Assembly: GCA_964036295.1 (NCBI GenBank) | Contig: OZ038464.1 | Coordinates: 13,998,001 to 14,062,000, forward strand | Length of the DNA stretch: 64,000 nucleotides | Reading direction: 5' to 3' | From: Plumapathes pennacea | Lineage: Eukaryota; Cnidaria; Anthozoa; Antipatharia; Myriopathidae | In this document: piece by piece, positions 11,526 to 22,746 of the stretch | Layout of the letters: each line of letters opens with the position of its first letter | How positions within the stretch are numbered: position 1 is the stretch's first letter | The notes under the pieces: generated by a model | What the model was told of the DNA's origin: nothing | The model's database searches: none | What the model saw: only the letters and a program-made list of their open reading frames with translations | Made by a program: the position numbers and the translations under genes

Positions 11526-12157
11526 TAAATTTAACTTTTGAAAAGTAACGTATTTTCATCTCCCACACTGCGGTCGCAGATGAATTTAGGAAATCAATGC
11601 CGAGTGAACAATACGCGCTTCCTCGAACTGCTTTTGTTTAAATTGTTCCGAGTAACGAAGGAAAGTGTGATTGCTGGTTTGATTTTTTCTACAATATTCA
11701 TAATTCTGAAACCCGCGTGAATAAAGTTGTGTCAACTAATATATATCAACAGCAGCGCTAGAATTAGTTATAAACTAAGGCACGATAAACATATTGTCGT
11801 ATGACGCAACAGGCGTCAGCCTCAAAACAGCCAGCTTTTAACCTTTTCGCCTTTATCTGGGGTGTGTAGCCTGTGCATACAGCCGCAGTTTACCAGAGAG
11901 ACTGTGATGCCAGATGTTCGTAGGCTAGTCGGCGTAGTATAACGTAATTTAAAGTTCTATAGAAACAATTGGAAGTTCGAAAATTTGGGACACGAAGACC
12001 AAAACATGTACCATTGAGTTCATTCGTCGTCGAAGCGTGCTGTACTATGTAGCCTAACTGCATGCGGATCGCACCCTCTATCTGTAGACCATACTTCATT
12101 ATCATTTCAAATTCCCTTACTAATGACTTTGATATAAAATGTCTTTGTTCAACACAG

Positions 12158-12591
12158 CTGAGGAACTGAACTCCAACGCAAAAATTGAACTCGTATACGT
12201 GGCGCGCCGTCGTCTCAGCTTTCTTCCTGGGAAGAAAGGTCTTTTAGCCCACTCAGGATTGATACTGGAGTTGGCCGACGGTAAGTGCGCTATGTTGGAG
12301 TACATGCTGGATGGAAAAGCGCACCTATATGGTATACCTAACTTGTCAGAATGGAAATGTTACAGTGACCATTGCCAGATCGAAATGAAAGATTTCGAAG
12401 GGAAAATGTACAAGTGGACCCGTCAAAAGTTTGGCGCGAAATTCCCTGGCCAAGAAACGGCCCAGCAAGCCAAGGAACAAATGCAAGAAATCATGGGTCA
12501 AAACTACGATTCTACCCAAAACAATTGTCACCTAGCTCAAGAGAAACTTCGAAAAAAATGGGGCATATTGGAGAAGCGGGATGAACTGTAA
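12158..12591 (+). CDS. LRAT/NlpC-like permuted papain-fold protein with RDEL tail, exon 2, copy 2
   Basis: Paralogue of 3973-4451. The acceptor GTTCAACACAG at 12157 is in the same phase as exon 1 (9263-9326). The histidine (AHSGLILEL) and cysteine (NNCHLAQEKL) landmarks are kept. The copy is shorter near its end: where copy 1 has about 22 residues before QDEL, copy 2 goes quickly to EKRDEL. RDEL is an accepted variant of the KDEL ER-retrieval signal. Retention of an xDEL end in both copies despite the indel suggests selection on the tail. Most differences between copies are single substitutions, so both may be functional. Function beyond a possible thiol acyltransferase or peptidase fold is not known. 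Confidence 0.65.
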
Positions 12592-12899
12592 ACCGTGCTA
12601 ACGTACTCATGCACCAATGTAAAACAGCAGGAAACTGTAGGTTCTCTGCTATATATTTAATTATTTCTTTTTTTGTCTTATCATTGCCAATATATTTTAG
12701 CCTTTATGTGAGTTTTCCTACAGTGAGATGTGCGACACGTAAAATTCGAAGCGCTTAGTTTTTACGTTTCTTATGAAAACGGAGAAAAAGTCTCTAGCTT
12801 TTGAATGTGTTTGAGTTGGGGAGTTCTGAAACGGTTTGGAGTCGATTCTTTGTTAGATTTTTTTTTGTTTTTACTTGCACTTTAGATTGTTTACACACC

Positions 12900-12905
12900 A
12901 ATAAA
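12900..12905 (+). terminator. Poly(A) signal AATAAA, copy 2
   Basis: Same context (ACACCAATAAAACG) and distance from the stop as the signal at 4754. Confidence 0.6.
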
Positions 12906-13799
12906 ACGTTCACAAAAGTGTGGGCTTGAGTTTTTAGGGCTACAGTTTACTTTGATGTCATGCAGGTGAAATTTGGAAAAAATGTTAAGTTCAAAAGGCT
13001 AGACTTTCGCAAATCTATGGCTGATGTCAAGGTAATAATTGTTTTTGTCCAATATGCTAATGTGGCAATGAGCGTGTACTGCACACTTTATTTATTCTGT
13101 TATGTTTTGCGTGTTCTTGATCTTGCCCGATGCGTGGCTTGTCCTCCGGAGGAAGGAGGAAGATGGTAACTTGTCGTTCCCGGAGGAATGGGAGCTTGGG
13201 AAAAAGACCAGGGCGAGCGTCAGCGCGCGTGCAGGGCTGAGATGCGGACTGGGGAGAGGCAAGTTAGTTTGCATCTAGTTTTTCTCTCTAACTGCCGCAA
13301 CCCGACCAGATTGATTTGTGTCAGACGGAATGCTCTAAAACAAGACCATATTAAATTAGCCCTTTCTTTAGCGAATTTATGTCCGAACCAACGTTCTTTC
13401 GAAACCTACTACAGCCCCGAAGGGCAGATTAAAATTGTTTATTGCGGTCCAGCATTTCACTTAATACGGAATTGTTTGTATTTCCCCTGCTGGGCTACAA
13501 CAAATGAAACTAGACAGCAATAATATAAGATCGAAACACTTCAACTATGGTGGAATTTGACACTACAAAATGTCTCCTTCTAATTCAAAATTATTAAATA
13601 ACGAAACAACCATTGTCTCGGTTCGAGTTGTGTTTTACAACGCAGGAGACACGCAGAAAATGGGCATCGCTTGCATTTATGTCGAGACTTGAATTTCCAT
13701 TGTACCTGCATGTCCTGTATCTTTTGGCTGAATTCTGAGGTAGCGCCTGCAAAGGCTTCAAAAGACGGGCGCATGGGGGGTCTGCATAACACTTAACAG
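12906..13799. other. Non-coding spacer
   Basis: No recognised gene. Contains a short GC-rich purine patch near 13140-13260. Confidence 0.4.
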
Positions 13800-13998
13800 T
13801 AAAAAATTCAGGCCCATAACACTTAACAGTATACCCCATCTTGGCCCTCTTGTCTTGTTTGATTTAATATCTAGTCTTGTAACACTTAACTGTAATTTTT
13901 TTACATAATACTCATAACTTTTTTTTTGGCCATAACACTTAACAGTAAAACATTACGCCCATAACACTTAACGGTAAACCCCATCTAGGCCCTCTTGA
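13800..13998. repeat. Direct repeat including the end of an ankyrin exon
   Basis: Two units share CCCATAACACTTAACAGTA and CCCATCT(T/A)GGCCCTCTTG (about 13800-13853 and 13936-13995). The second unit overlaps the last codons and stop of the ankyrin exon at 13985. The first has AAG where that exon has its TAG stop. Confidence 0.65.
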
Positions 13999-14184
13999 GA
14001 TATTCTATTATAGCTTCTCTTCTATACATCGTAGCAATCATCAGAGCATCTTTGCCATCATTGGTCTTCTCATTGATGTTGCATCCCTTATCCAGCAGTA
14101 GAGTGAGTGTTGCCACATTACCAGACTTTGCTGCGTTATGTACTGCAGTCCATCCATAATTGTTCTTAGCATGAAGATCAGCGC
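13985..14184 (-). CDS. Ankyrin-repeat terminal exon
   Basis: Minus-strand exon starting after CCAAAG at 14184 in phase 1 and ending in a TAG at 13985-13987. It encodes two ankyrin repeats: GADLHAKNNYGWTAVHNAAK, SGNVATLTLLLDKGCNIN, then TNDGKDALMIA and a second helix pair ending LKRA. The start (GCGCTGATCTTCATGC) matches the exons at 20536 and 19236 (GTGCTGATCTTCATGC). It belongs to the same family, probably as the last coding exon. The acceptor lacks a strong pyrimidine tract. Ankyrin repeats bind proteins, or in RNase L bind 2-5A; no ligand can be read here. Confidence 0.6.
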
Positions 14185-15759
14185 CTTTGGAGAAACGGTT
14201 TTAGAAAAGCGGTTTTAAAGAAAGGCAAACATCACCACTAATAATATTTTGACGTAAAGCCAACTTTGGTGTTGTAAGTGTGAGTACCTTAAATCGACTG
14301 GAATCAAAATTAAACAATTGAATCCAATTTGAAGTTTTTAAAATGAATGGAACAAAGACATAAGAATGTAGTGATGCAGATTAATGCGCCGATTTACCAA
14401 ACGTTAAAGATCCTTGAATTTCAGATATCCAATGAAATAACCACAGAACACACATTAAAAGCATTTATGGATGATCGGACAATTATTTTGTTTTCACCAG
14501 AAAACCACAGCGTAGGTATCATGACAATTGGTAAGAGAAGTTCCCCCCCCCCCCCCCCTAGGATTTTGAAGCTTGACTGACGTGTAAGCAAAAATACTAT
14601 ATTTTGATTGGATAATGTTCACGTGCAAGCGGCGTGGAAGCCTTTCTTTTCTAACGTGAGATTTTTGTTAACATATACTTGCGCTCTTGCGGTTTTTGTT
14701 CATTTAGTTCACTTTCGCATTTTTCTTCGTCCAGCTGGTTATAAAACTAAGCGAAGGAAAGCAAACATAATCAAACGATACCATTTCGACAAGCTGAAGT
14801 CGCTCTCGGCTGGGTTTTTCAGCTTTAACATACGCTCGTCAAACAACCGTGAATTCGTCAAAACCGCGGTGATAATAGCTCTGAAATGAAACAGGCCGAC
14901 TGGAAATTTAGAAAGCCTGGTAGAAGAAACGCAATTTAGAAGACGAAAAACAGGTAAGTAATGAAGCGCAGGCTAGATTAATCCGCGTGGCCTGTGATTA
15001 GAAAAAGTGTTCGAAGTCAAACATGCATGAAAATGAGATAAGTCACGCATACTCCCAAACTAAAAATGTAGATTCTCTCCGGCATCCTTTTGAAGCAAAT
15101 GTACGAGTGCTGTAATTATAATTTATAGTTTAATCAGGTCATTTGAGTAAATCAAAAACCAAGTTCCCTATACTGTATAATCTTTTTTCGGGTGAGAAAT
15201 TGAAAGAGAAAATTTAAGTTGATTACTCTTAGGAATCTCGCTCTAGTCCAGAGATTGCTTATTCAACAATTCTTATGGTGCGTGCGGACACTTGCCACAC
15301 CAAACTTGAATCCCAGCATCTGTCTTGTTTTCACGCGACAAAACTTGTTTAAGTTATATTTATATCTATCGAGTACAGGAAGTCCACAAGTTGCTGAAAT
15401 CTGACTGTCAGTTCTTTCGAAACACTTGATCGGACTGGAAAACAGTTATACGAGGGCGGTGAGCGTAATCGAAATTTAACAAGACAGGCCAGTGGCCAGT
15501 GCGCTTGTGGCGTCATTAGTACAATGAATAGAGACACGCGGGGTTCCGAGAGATCCATGAGCTCCCTTTATTTTTCTTGCCCTCTTTTCTTATAATTTCG
15601 GTCAAACACCTTCCAAAATAACAGATTGTACCTTCTTGACTCCAGCACTAAAAGGAGCATGCCTGAATTAGTCAGTCCAGATGCCAAGTTTGGATTGTCG
15701 GCTAGGCTTCATTTTGGCGAAGCAGCGGCAATCTGTTTTTTGTAGTGGAGTAACTACAG
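14185..15759. other. Intronic/intergenic, no gene recognised
   Basis: Contains a poly(C) tract at about 14545-14558 and otherwise unremarkable A/T-rich sequence. Any open frames are short and lack splice or homology support. Confidence 0.4.
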
Positions 15760-16010
15760 AATACCCCGCATTTTTTGGAGCACCCCTAGAAAACGGTGGA
15801 TACGCAGTCAAGCTAGACCACCCTCTTCAGTAGAACGAGAAATGCATTGGAGTTAGACCACCCCTCCCCCTAAAATTGTTGAAGTATATGTGGAAGTGGA
15901 TATACGCAGTGGAGTTAGACCACCCCTCTCCCTACGTTTTTGAAGTATATGTGGAAGTGGATACGCGGACACGCAGATACGCAGTGCAATTAGACCACCC
16001 CTCATTTCCG
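15760..16010 (+). repeat. Minisatellite-like tandem repeats
   Basis: Repeated blocks of GAAGTATATGTGGAAGTGGA, TACGCAGTGGAGTTAGACCA and CCCCTC (about three units). Related sequence occurs at about 30945-31040 and 32006-32035, so the units are part of a dispersed repeat. Confidence 0.6.
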
Positions 16011-16382
16011 GCTGCGAAGGCCCTGCAGAAAAACTGTCGTCTTTTGTCGACAGACTACTTCAGCCAATAGCCAAAACACAGAAGTCGTATCTAAAAGATA
16101 CTACAGACTTCATCAACTTCATAGAGAGGACAAAAGTCTCAGAACAAACAACACTCATAACGCAATCGAATAAAAGAAAGATAGCATGTCATAATATAAT
16201 TGAGCCATTTAGTAAAAATCCAAGATGTAATTATGTGACTGATGGATTGCAACATGAAACTTTAGCACTGAATAATGAAACTTTGGCATTGAATAATGCC
16301 ATGTTTAATTTTGGCGGGGATCACCCTCCATAGGGATGTGGGCTATTGAATTGTTCATTTGCCTGTGTGTTAAGTTAACTGC

Positions 16383-17013
16383 ATCCCACCCAAACTCAAC
16401 ACCGTTTGGCTCTGTGGAACATGCACGGATAAAATGTTTTAGGGAATCATTTTGGCTTGCGTTCCCGGCTGAGTTCACCGCGGAAATTTGGTGGATTCGA
16501 TATTTGATGGATACCTCTACGGGTAGCAAATAATTCTGTCGCGCTAATTATTTAGTCCCGACGAAACTTTCTGTGACGACACGAAATACTTCTGGGAAGA
16601 TAACAGGCCGAAAACGGAAACCAAAGCTACGATGAGCTTTAGACGTAAAACAATGCCGATTTATGCTTTACATTGTACATGACATATGTTGCCTCATAAA
16701 ATACTTCTGCTTATCGTACATTGCCTGTTGAAATGTTTTTCCATTCGATCATGCAGCCCTTGTTTCGAAGTGGTCACTGTATACTAGAAATGACTAAACT
16801 GACGTTGCCAGCGAGCTCGCGGCGTGAGTTGGGTCGAGACCAGAATATACTAAAATGGAAATTAGGGACAAGAGCGGAACTGCCAAGTTCAAAAGTAGTC
16901 GTTAACGGAAATCAACTAGACTGGCGTTGCCAGTGCGCTCGCGGCGTGAGTTGGGTCGAGACCAGAATATAAAATGGAAAGTAGGGGACAAGAGCGGAAC
17001 TCCCAAGAGAGAC
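16383..17013 (+). repeat. Dispersed repeat R1 with tandem end
   Basis: Sequence from CTCAACACCGTTTGGCTCTG onward recurs at 28497-29100 (+) and inverted at about 17395-17740 and 20750-21270. Its end (TTGCCAGCGAGCTCGCGGCG, then GTGAGTTGGGTCGAGACCAG) is repeated in tandem at 16806 and 16926, and inverted at 29285-29375. It is an unclassified mobile-element family with no coding capacity seen. Confidence 0.6.
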
Positions 17014-17394
17014 TTCCAGTTTCTCACCATAAAAATATCACACAGTATAGAGAACTTGGCTTTTGACACCTTGATTAAACTAAAAATTATCATTACAACA
17101 CTCATACACTTGCTTCTAAAGGTTGAGTGACCCTGCATTTTGAGAATGCGTGACATATCTTTTTATGCACAATCGATTATGACAGTTTGACTTTGACTCT
17201 TAATTCTAATCAGAGGCCACGATCAATCCAGCCTTCGCTTCACTACTTATGCGTTTTCTTTTATTAACTCAATATGTTCTTCTATCAGGCTTTCGAGTAT
17301 TCGTGCTCTGTAACAAATATAAAATTGAAAGCGAGTAATGTCACACGAGAGATGTTTACAATATTATTGCGATTTTGTTCACAGTGTGTTCAGT
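17014..17394. other. Non-coding spacer
   Basis: Nothing recognised; A/T-rich, between two copies of repeat R1. Confidence 0.35.
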
Positions 17395-17740
17395 CCATTT
17401 GTGACTGCAAACTCAATCCTCAGAATTATTTCGGTGTATTTTTCATTTATGGTATTCAATGACCATTGCGAAACAAAGGCTACATGATCGAATGAAAGAA
17501 ACACTTCAACAGGCAATGCACGATACGCAGAAGAATTTTATGAGGCAACAGATTGTTTTACGGCTAAAGCTCACCGTAGCTTTGGTTTCTGATATCGCCC
17601 TGTTATCTTCCCAAAAGTATTTCGTGTCGCCACAGAAAGTTTCGTTGGGACTAAATATTTATCGGCGACAAGGATATTAGCAATCCCCCAGCGGTATCCA
17701 TCAAACATTTGTTTACGGCTATTCTCAAAGATTCCGCGGT
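17395..17740 (-). repeat. Dispersed repeat R1, inverted copy
   Basis: Reverse-complement match to the central part of the 16383 copy (shared CTTTGGTTTCTG, CCACAGAAAGTTTCG). A further inverted copy is at 20750-21270. Confidence 0.55.
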
Positions 17741-17839
17741 GAATAAAGATTTACTTCATGTTCAAAAGTAGTCGTTAACGGAAATCAAAAAGTCTTATTA
17801 GCTACTTCTCATGACTGTAAAATGGCAAATGGTTTGAAC

Positions 17840-18170
17840 CCAGGAGTGTGAACAGTAGGTTGGTTGTGATCGTCCGGGTTAGAGTTGTCTCCAGAAAGAC
17901 TGTTGTTGGTGACTGACGTTTCGACTACCTGAACGGAAGTCATCTTCAGGGTCAAGTGAAAGTATTCGTCAGATGGCGATATATATGTCTCTGGTTGTTG
18001 AAGTGATTGGTCCGTTATGTCGGCCTATGGTTGGTCGAGTCGGCTTGGTTGTGTTTCGTTATTGGTCAGTTGATGTTCTTTTGTCCTGTTGATTTGTCTA
18101 TTGTTCGTTCGGTTGCGTTTGATGTCATCTATCAGTCGTTTGTAAGGTGCCGGTAATTGTTGACATCTGT
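17840..18170 (-). repeat. Penelope-like repeat with hammerhead-like core
   Basis: On the minus strand it reads CTGAAGATGACTTCCGTTC, AGGTAGTCGAAACGTCAG, then CACCAACAACAGTC. This motif recurs at 49290-49350 and partly inverted just before it. CTGAAGA...GAAAC with a GACT/AGTC stem between resembles a hammerhead ribozyme core, known in Penelope-like elements, but one base is bulged. Confidence 0.4.
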
Positions 18171-19038
18171 TGAGTGGTTTCCGTTCTAAGTTACGAGTCC
18201 GTATCTAGTAAACTAAAAAAGCACTTCTCACAGCGATTTATTAATGGCGCCAAATCCCGCTCATGATGCCGTTTAGTATCCTATTATAATTCATAAACTG
18301 TTACTTCTCGAGGGTTTTCTTTTTAGGGATGTACATTAATTGACGACAGCAAAATTTTATAACACTCTGAACTTACAATCCTGGACAAAATTGTCGGGAC
18401 AACAGACATGATTTGTGCCTGTCACACGACAATAACACCCCCCCTCCTCCCTCCCATTTCAACGTTGAAAAGCGGAGAACCAAGACATTATGTGTGTGCG
18501 TTGTCAAGTTTGTCTTCAACATTGTCGAGGGGGGGGGGGAGGGGTATACATAACCATTGAATCTGTAACCTAAGAGCCGTTCAGGATACTGTGTCCCACA
18601 CAATTTTGTCCGGGATTGTAGCTGTTCCAAGCATGAGTAGGTTGCTCCTATATTAGGTGTTTTATTTTATTTTTTTCTATTCGCTAATCCTCGAAATGTG
18701 AAAGTCTTGGTCACAAATCGAGGCGTCACGCTCCTTAGTCTCTTTTGGTCTATGTCGCCGAACTATATATCGTCGAATATCTTAATATCCCAAGTTCAGT
18801 CCCGGCTCTGCATCAGTGACACTATACGTTACACCAGCATGTTGACACCACTGGGCTTTTTAATAACGAAAACACCATGTGTTTTTTTTAATCCAGAAAT
18901 CGCCCAAAAATCTGCTCAGAAACGTCACAATATTGGAAGTGATCTAATCCATCTCCAAAACGACAAATTTCTATCCAACTGACGTAAAACGACAATAAAC
19001 CTTTTGACTTGCAACACTCGCTTAGATGGACCCATTAC

Positions 19039-19236
19039 CTTTTGACAGCAGGAAAGTTACAGTGTTCGCATGGCCTTTTAGTCATGCAAGCAGCAGTGGG
19101 GTGGAACCTTGCTTGTCAATGCACTCAATCTTAAATCCTTTGTCCAAAAACAATTGTATCGTCGCCACATCATCAGACCAACACGCATAGTGAAGGGCGT
19201 TCCGACCGAACAACCCAAGAGCATGAAGATCAGCAC
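19039..19236 (-). pseudogene. Ankyrin exon, unit A, with nonsense codon
   Basis: A 198-bp exon (two 33-residue repeats) between the acceptor TTTTATTCAAG and the donor AAAAG|GTAATG, phase 1 on both sides. It is the duplicate of 20339-20536. It reads GADLHALGLFGRNALHYACW and continues through a second repeat, but a TGA replaces the alanine codon GCG after TPLLLA (about 19084). Inclusion would truncate the protein, so this copy is probably dead or always skipped. Confidence 0.7.
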
Positions 19237-19530
19237 CTTGAATAAAAGCAAAGTAATTAACTTTCATGTGAACTCATATTCATTGCGTAAGAGGCTGGAT
19301 TCTGGTAAAACAACCTTAATCTCAGAATTTCTAAAACTACATCGCCGGTTGGTGAAGGTTTGTTTAACTCATAACATTTCTTTTGGTATTATAGGAGGTT
19401 TAAAAAAACCACATTCACACTCATGCGCCGTTGGCTAGGCTGAGATATTTTGGCGGGCCACTTGACAATCAAACTTGCCAGGCAGAGTCGGGACATCCGC
19501 TCAATTCGACAAAAATTTTAACTCAGAATA

Positions 19531-20725
19531 AAGATTTACTTCATGTTCAAAAGTAGTCGTTAACGGAAATCAAAAAGTCTTATTAGCTACTTCTCATGAA
19601 TGTAAAAGTGGCTAAATAATTCCTTCTTTACTTTCACCTGCTCCTTTCTAATAGCGCGTATTCCATCTTCTCACTCAAAGTCACCATTGGTTAAAATAAT
19701 ATCAAACAGAAAAAAAAAGGGATTAATTAGGATCAGTAGCAGTTACGACTCCGTATCTAGTAAACTAAAAAACACTTTTCACATCGATTTATTAATAGCG
19801 CCAAATCCCGCTCATGATGGCGTTTAGTATCCTATTATAATTAATAAACTGTTACTTCTCGAGGGTTTTCTTTTTAGGGATGTACATTAATTGACGACAG
19901 CAAAATTTTATAACACTCTGAACCTAGCTGTTCCAAGCATGAGTAGGTTGCTCCTATATTAGGTATTTTATTTATTTATTTTTCTCATCGGAAGTAGTGG
20001 AAATGTGAAAGTCTTGGTCACAAGTCGAGGAGTCACACTCCTCAGTCTCTTTTGGTCAATGTCGCCGAACTATATATCGTCAAATATCTTAATATCCCAA
20101 GTTCAGTCCCGGCTCTACATAAGTGACACTATGTTACACCAGCATGTTGCCACCACTGGGCTTTTTAATAATGAAAACACCATGTTTTTTAATCAAGAAA
20201 TCGCCAAAAACCTGCTCAAGTACCTCACAATATTGGAAGTGATCTAATCCACCTCCAAATGGACAAAATTCTATCCAACTGACGTAAAACGACAATAAAC
20301 CTTTTGACTTGGAACACTCGCTTAGATGGACCCATTACCTTTTGACAGCAGGAAAGTAACAGTGTTCGCATGGCCTTTTAGCGCTGCAAGCAGCAGTGGG
20401 GTGGAACCTTGCTTGTCAATGCACTCAATCTTAAATCCTTTGTCCAAAAACAATTGTATCGTCGCCACATCATCAGACCGACACGCATGGTGAAGGGCGT
20501 TCCGACCGAACAACCCAAGAGCATGAAGATCAGCACCTTGAATAAAAGCAAAGTAATTAACTTTAATGTGAACTCATATTCATTGCGTAAAAAGCTTGAT
20601 TCTGGTAAAACAACCTTAATCTTAGAATTTCTAAAACTACATCGCCGGTTGGTGAAGGTTTATTTAACTCATAATATTTCTTTTGGTATTATAGGAGGTT
20701 TAAAAAAACCACGTTCACATAAAAT
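19531..20725. repeat. Tandem duplication unit B (carries intact ankyrin exon)
   Basis: Direct duplicate of unit A, without the Penelope-like insertion. Contains the open ankyrin exon 20339-20536. Confidence 0.75.
20339..20536 (-). CDS. Ankyrin-repeat exon, unit B
   Basis: Exactly 198 bp, 66 codons, two ankyrin repeats. The acceptor is TTTTATTCAAG|GTGCTGATC and the donor is TCAAAAG|GTAATG. One codon base lies on each side (phase 1-1), so the exon can be added or lost without changing frame. Repeat signatures: GRNALHHACRSDDVATIQLF, LDKGFKIECIDKQGSTPLLL, AALKGHANTVTFLLSKG. Its phase matches the ankyrin exons at 39302-39511 and 13985-14184 and the linker exons at 40448 and 42084, which supports one transcription unit on the minus strand. 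Confidence 0.75.
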
Positions 20726-20749
20726 AATATAAAATTGAAAGCGAGGAAT

Positions 20750-21270
20750 GTCACACGAGAGATGTTTACAATATCATTGCGGTTTTGTTCACAGTGTGTT
20801 CAGTCCATTTGTGACTGCAAACTCAATCCTCAGAATTATTTCGGTGTATTTTTCATTTCTGGTATTCAGTGACCATTGCGAAACAAAGGCTACATGATCG
20901 AATGAAAGAAACACTTCAACAGGCAATGTACGATACGCAGAAGAATTTTACGAGGCAACAGATGTCATGTACAGAGTAAAGCATAAAGCGTCATTGTTTT
21001 ACGGCTGAAGCTCACAGTAGCTTTGGTTTCTGTTTTCGCCCTGTTATCTTTCCAAAAGTATTTCGTGTCGCCACAGAAAGTTTCGTCGGGACTAAATATT
21101 TATCGGCGACAGCAGTATCCATCAAATATTTGTTTACGGCTATTCTCAAAGCTTCCGCGGTGAACGGGAGCCAAAATCGTTCCCGAAAATCCAGTTTATC
21201 CGTGCACATTCCACAGAGCCAAATGGTGTTGAGTTTGGATGGGATGCAGTTAACTTTTACACACAAGTAA
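20750..21270 (-). repeat. Dispersed repeat R1, inverted copy
   Basis: Inverted relative to 16383. Shares GCGAAACAAAGGCTACATGA, CTTTGGTTTCTG and, at its end, CCAAATGGTGTTGAGTTTGG. Confidence 0.6.
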
Positions 21271-21789
21271 CAAGCAATTCACTGGCCACACCTCGAGTTG
21301 TTTAGCGAAGTCAATTACGTCATCGCCCAGCACGTGATAATCTGAACCAATCACCGTGTGCTGATTCTCGACCCACAAAAAGGAAAAAAAATTAAAAAAT
21401 TAAAATTTGCGTTTTTAAGCTCGCTTGGGCCCCAGGCCCTCGCGAGCAATAATACCTTGCAAAACAAGGACTTCACACAAAACATTTCACATTGCTTGAA
21501 ACTACAGTGACAGACATTGACGCTCAATAACTCAGAGGATAAATTCCTCTTGAGAGAGGTACATAGTATTACAAAAGTACAGCAGGCGCAAACTAAATCT
21601 AGTGTGCAGGTAGAAAAGCTGGGAACAGTCTAAAAGTCGCAATTTGAAAGCGTGGTCCATTTATTTTTGTAAGTTTCGTAGGCATTATTTCTGACGGCGA
21701 TTTCTTTTTCTGATTGAATCTTGTTTTGAAGTAGTGCGAAGAAAACGTTTATATTCAAAAGTTCAGACTTGATTCGCGCAAGGTGTATG
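21271..21789. other. Region 3' of the LINE
   Basis: No gene seen. Probably includes the LINE 3'UTR; no clear poly(A) tail or target duplication was identified. Confidence 0.35.
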
Positions 21790-21824
21790 TAATATTTCGC
21801 TATCAGCAGGAAGTGGTTAAACGC

Positions 21825-22703
21825 TTAATAGTGTGGATATTCTGGCTTGTAGCCGTAAAGTATTTCATTTCGGTTTGGGTTCATGTTCTCCAATCGCTTT
21901 TTGTTCCACCTTTGGATAACTAGTTTCCATAACGCACTGTCTTTGCAGCAGTCGTAGAAAATATGTGAAATTGTTTCATTCGGGCTCTCACAGCGCTCAC
22001 AATAATTGTGTGAGGTTTTGATTTTCATTTTGAAGAGAAGCTGATTTGTCGGTATTAGATTGTGTGTTAGCTTAAACTGGAAGCTCCTTAGCTTATTTTC
22101 TATAGTAATCTTGAAAGGGAGTTCATAAACCTCTTTTGGTTTCCGTATTTGTTCTTCCAGGTAGCGTTCTACAACGAGCGGAAAAAAAGACTTCTCAGCA
22201 AGCAATAGGCGGATCTTTTTGGGCGTTACGACCTTATTAGTTGCCGCGCGCTCCTGATTATTGGTGAATGAAGTATCACTACGAATCGCGTCTTTCCAAA
22301 GTTTGGGAATGGCCGCAATTATGCCAGCATAATCTAAAAATGTCGTACTTATACAAAATTTGTTCGTAAAGTCCTTAAATGTCAAAAATTGATTGTGCGA
22401 GTCCAAGAGGTCTTGAACTCTTAAAATTCCTTTGTCGTACCATGACTTAAAAAAGAAAGACTTTACATCAATTCGTAAGAAGCGGTTGTTCCATATGATC
22501 TCTTGCCTATATTCTTCCGCGAGGAGTACAATTCTTGCCACGTCGTCAATATTTTTTTGTAAAAGACTGGAAGATCTTTTAACTCTAATAATTTTGTATC
22601 GAAATCGCATTAAAACAGGAGAGTACCTCAGAACTTGCTTAATTTTGACATGACCAGGGCCGACCACGTGCTGCAGGCTGCGTTGCAGATGCGGCGCACC
22701 CAA
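21825..22703 (-). pseudogene. LINE ORF2 C-terminal region (zf-RVT-like)
   Basis: About 290 codons open to a TAA. Near the C-terminus: NYCERCESPNETISHIFYDC, the zinc-knuckle-like motif found after the RT in L1/Tx1-type ORF2 proteins, followed by LWKLVIQRWNKKRLE. It continues the frame-broken RT upstream; the gap near 22704-22746 marks a frame change. Confidence 0.75.
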
Positions 22704-22746
22704 GCAGCTTTTAGAGACCTTTCCACATCGTGAAAGTTGACCATAT

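Larger units (their letters stand above)
9061..12910 (+). repeat. Segmental duplication, copy 2
   Basis: Head-to-tail duplicate of 2551-4760, with the exons, splice sites and poly(A) signal retained. It is expanded by Helitron B (10021-11525) and by about 310 bp between 11758 and 12068 that copy 1 lacks (copy 1 reads CAGCAGCGCCCTCTACC straight across). Confidence 0.85.
17741..19440. repeat. Tandem duplication unit A (carries ankyrin pseudo-exon)
   Basis: Matches 19531-20725 in order: TTCAAAAGTAGTCGTTAACG, then CCAAATCCCGCTCATGATG, then GTCGCCGAACTATATATCGTC, then an ankyrin exon. Unit A additionally holds a Penelope-like repeat (17840-18170) and a G/C-rich low-complexity piece (18430-18545). 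A diverged third copy of one part is at 59071-59375. Confidence 0.75.
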
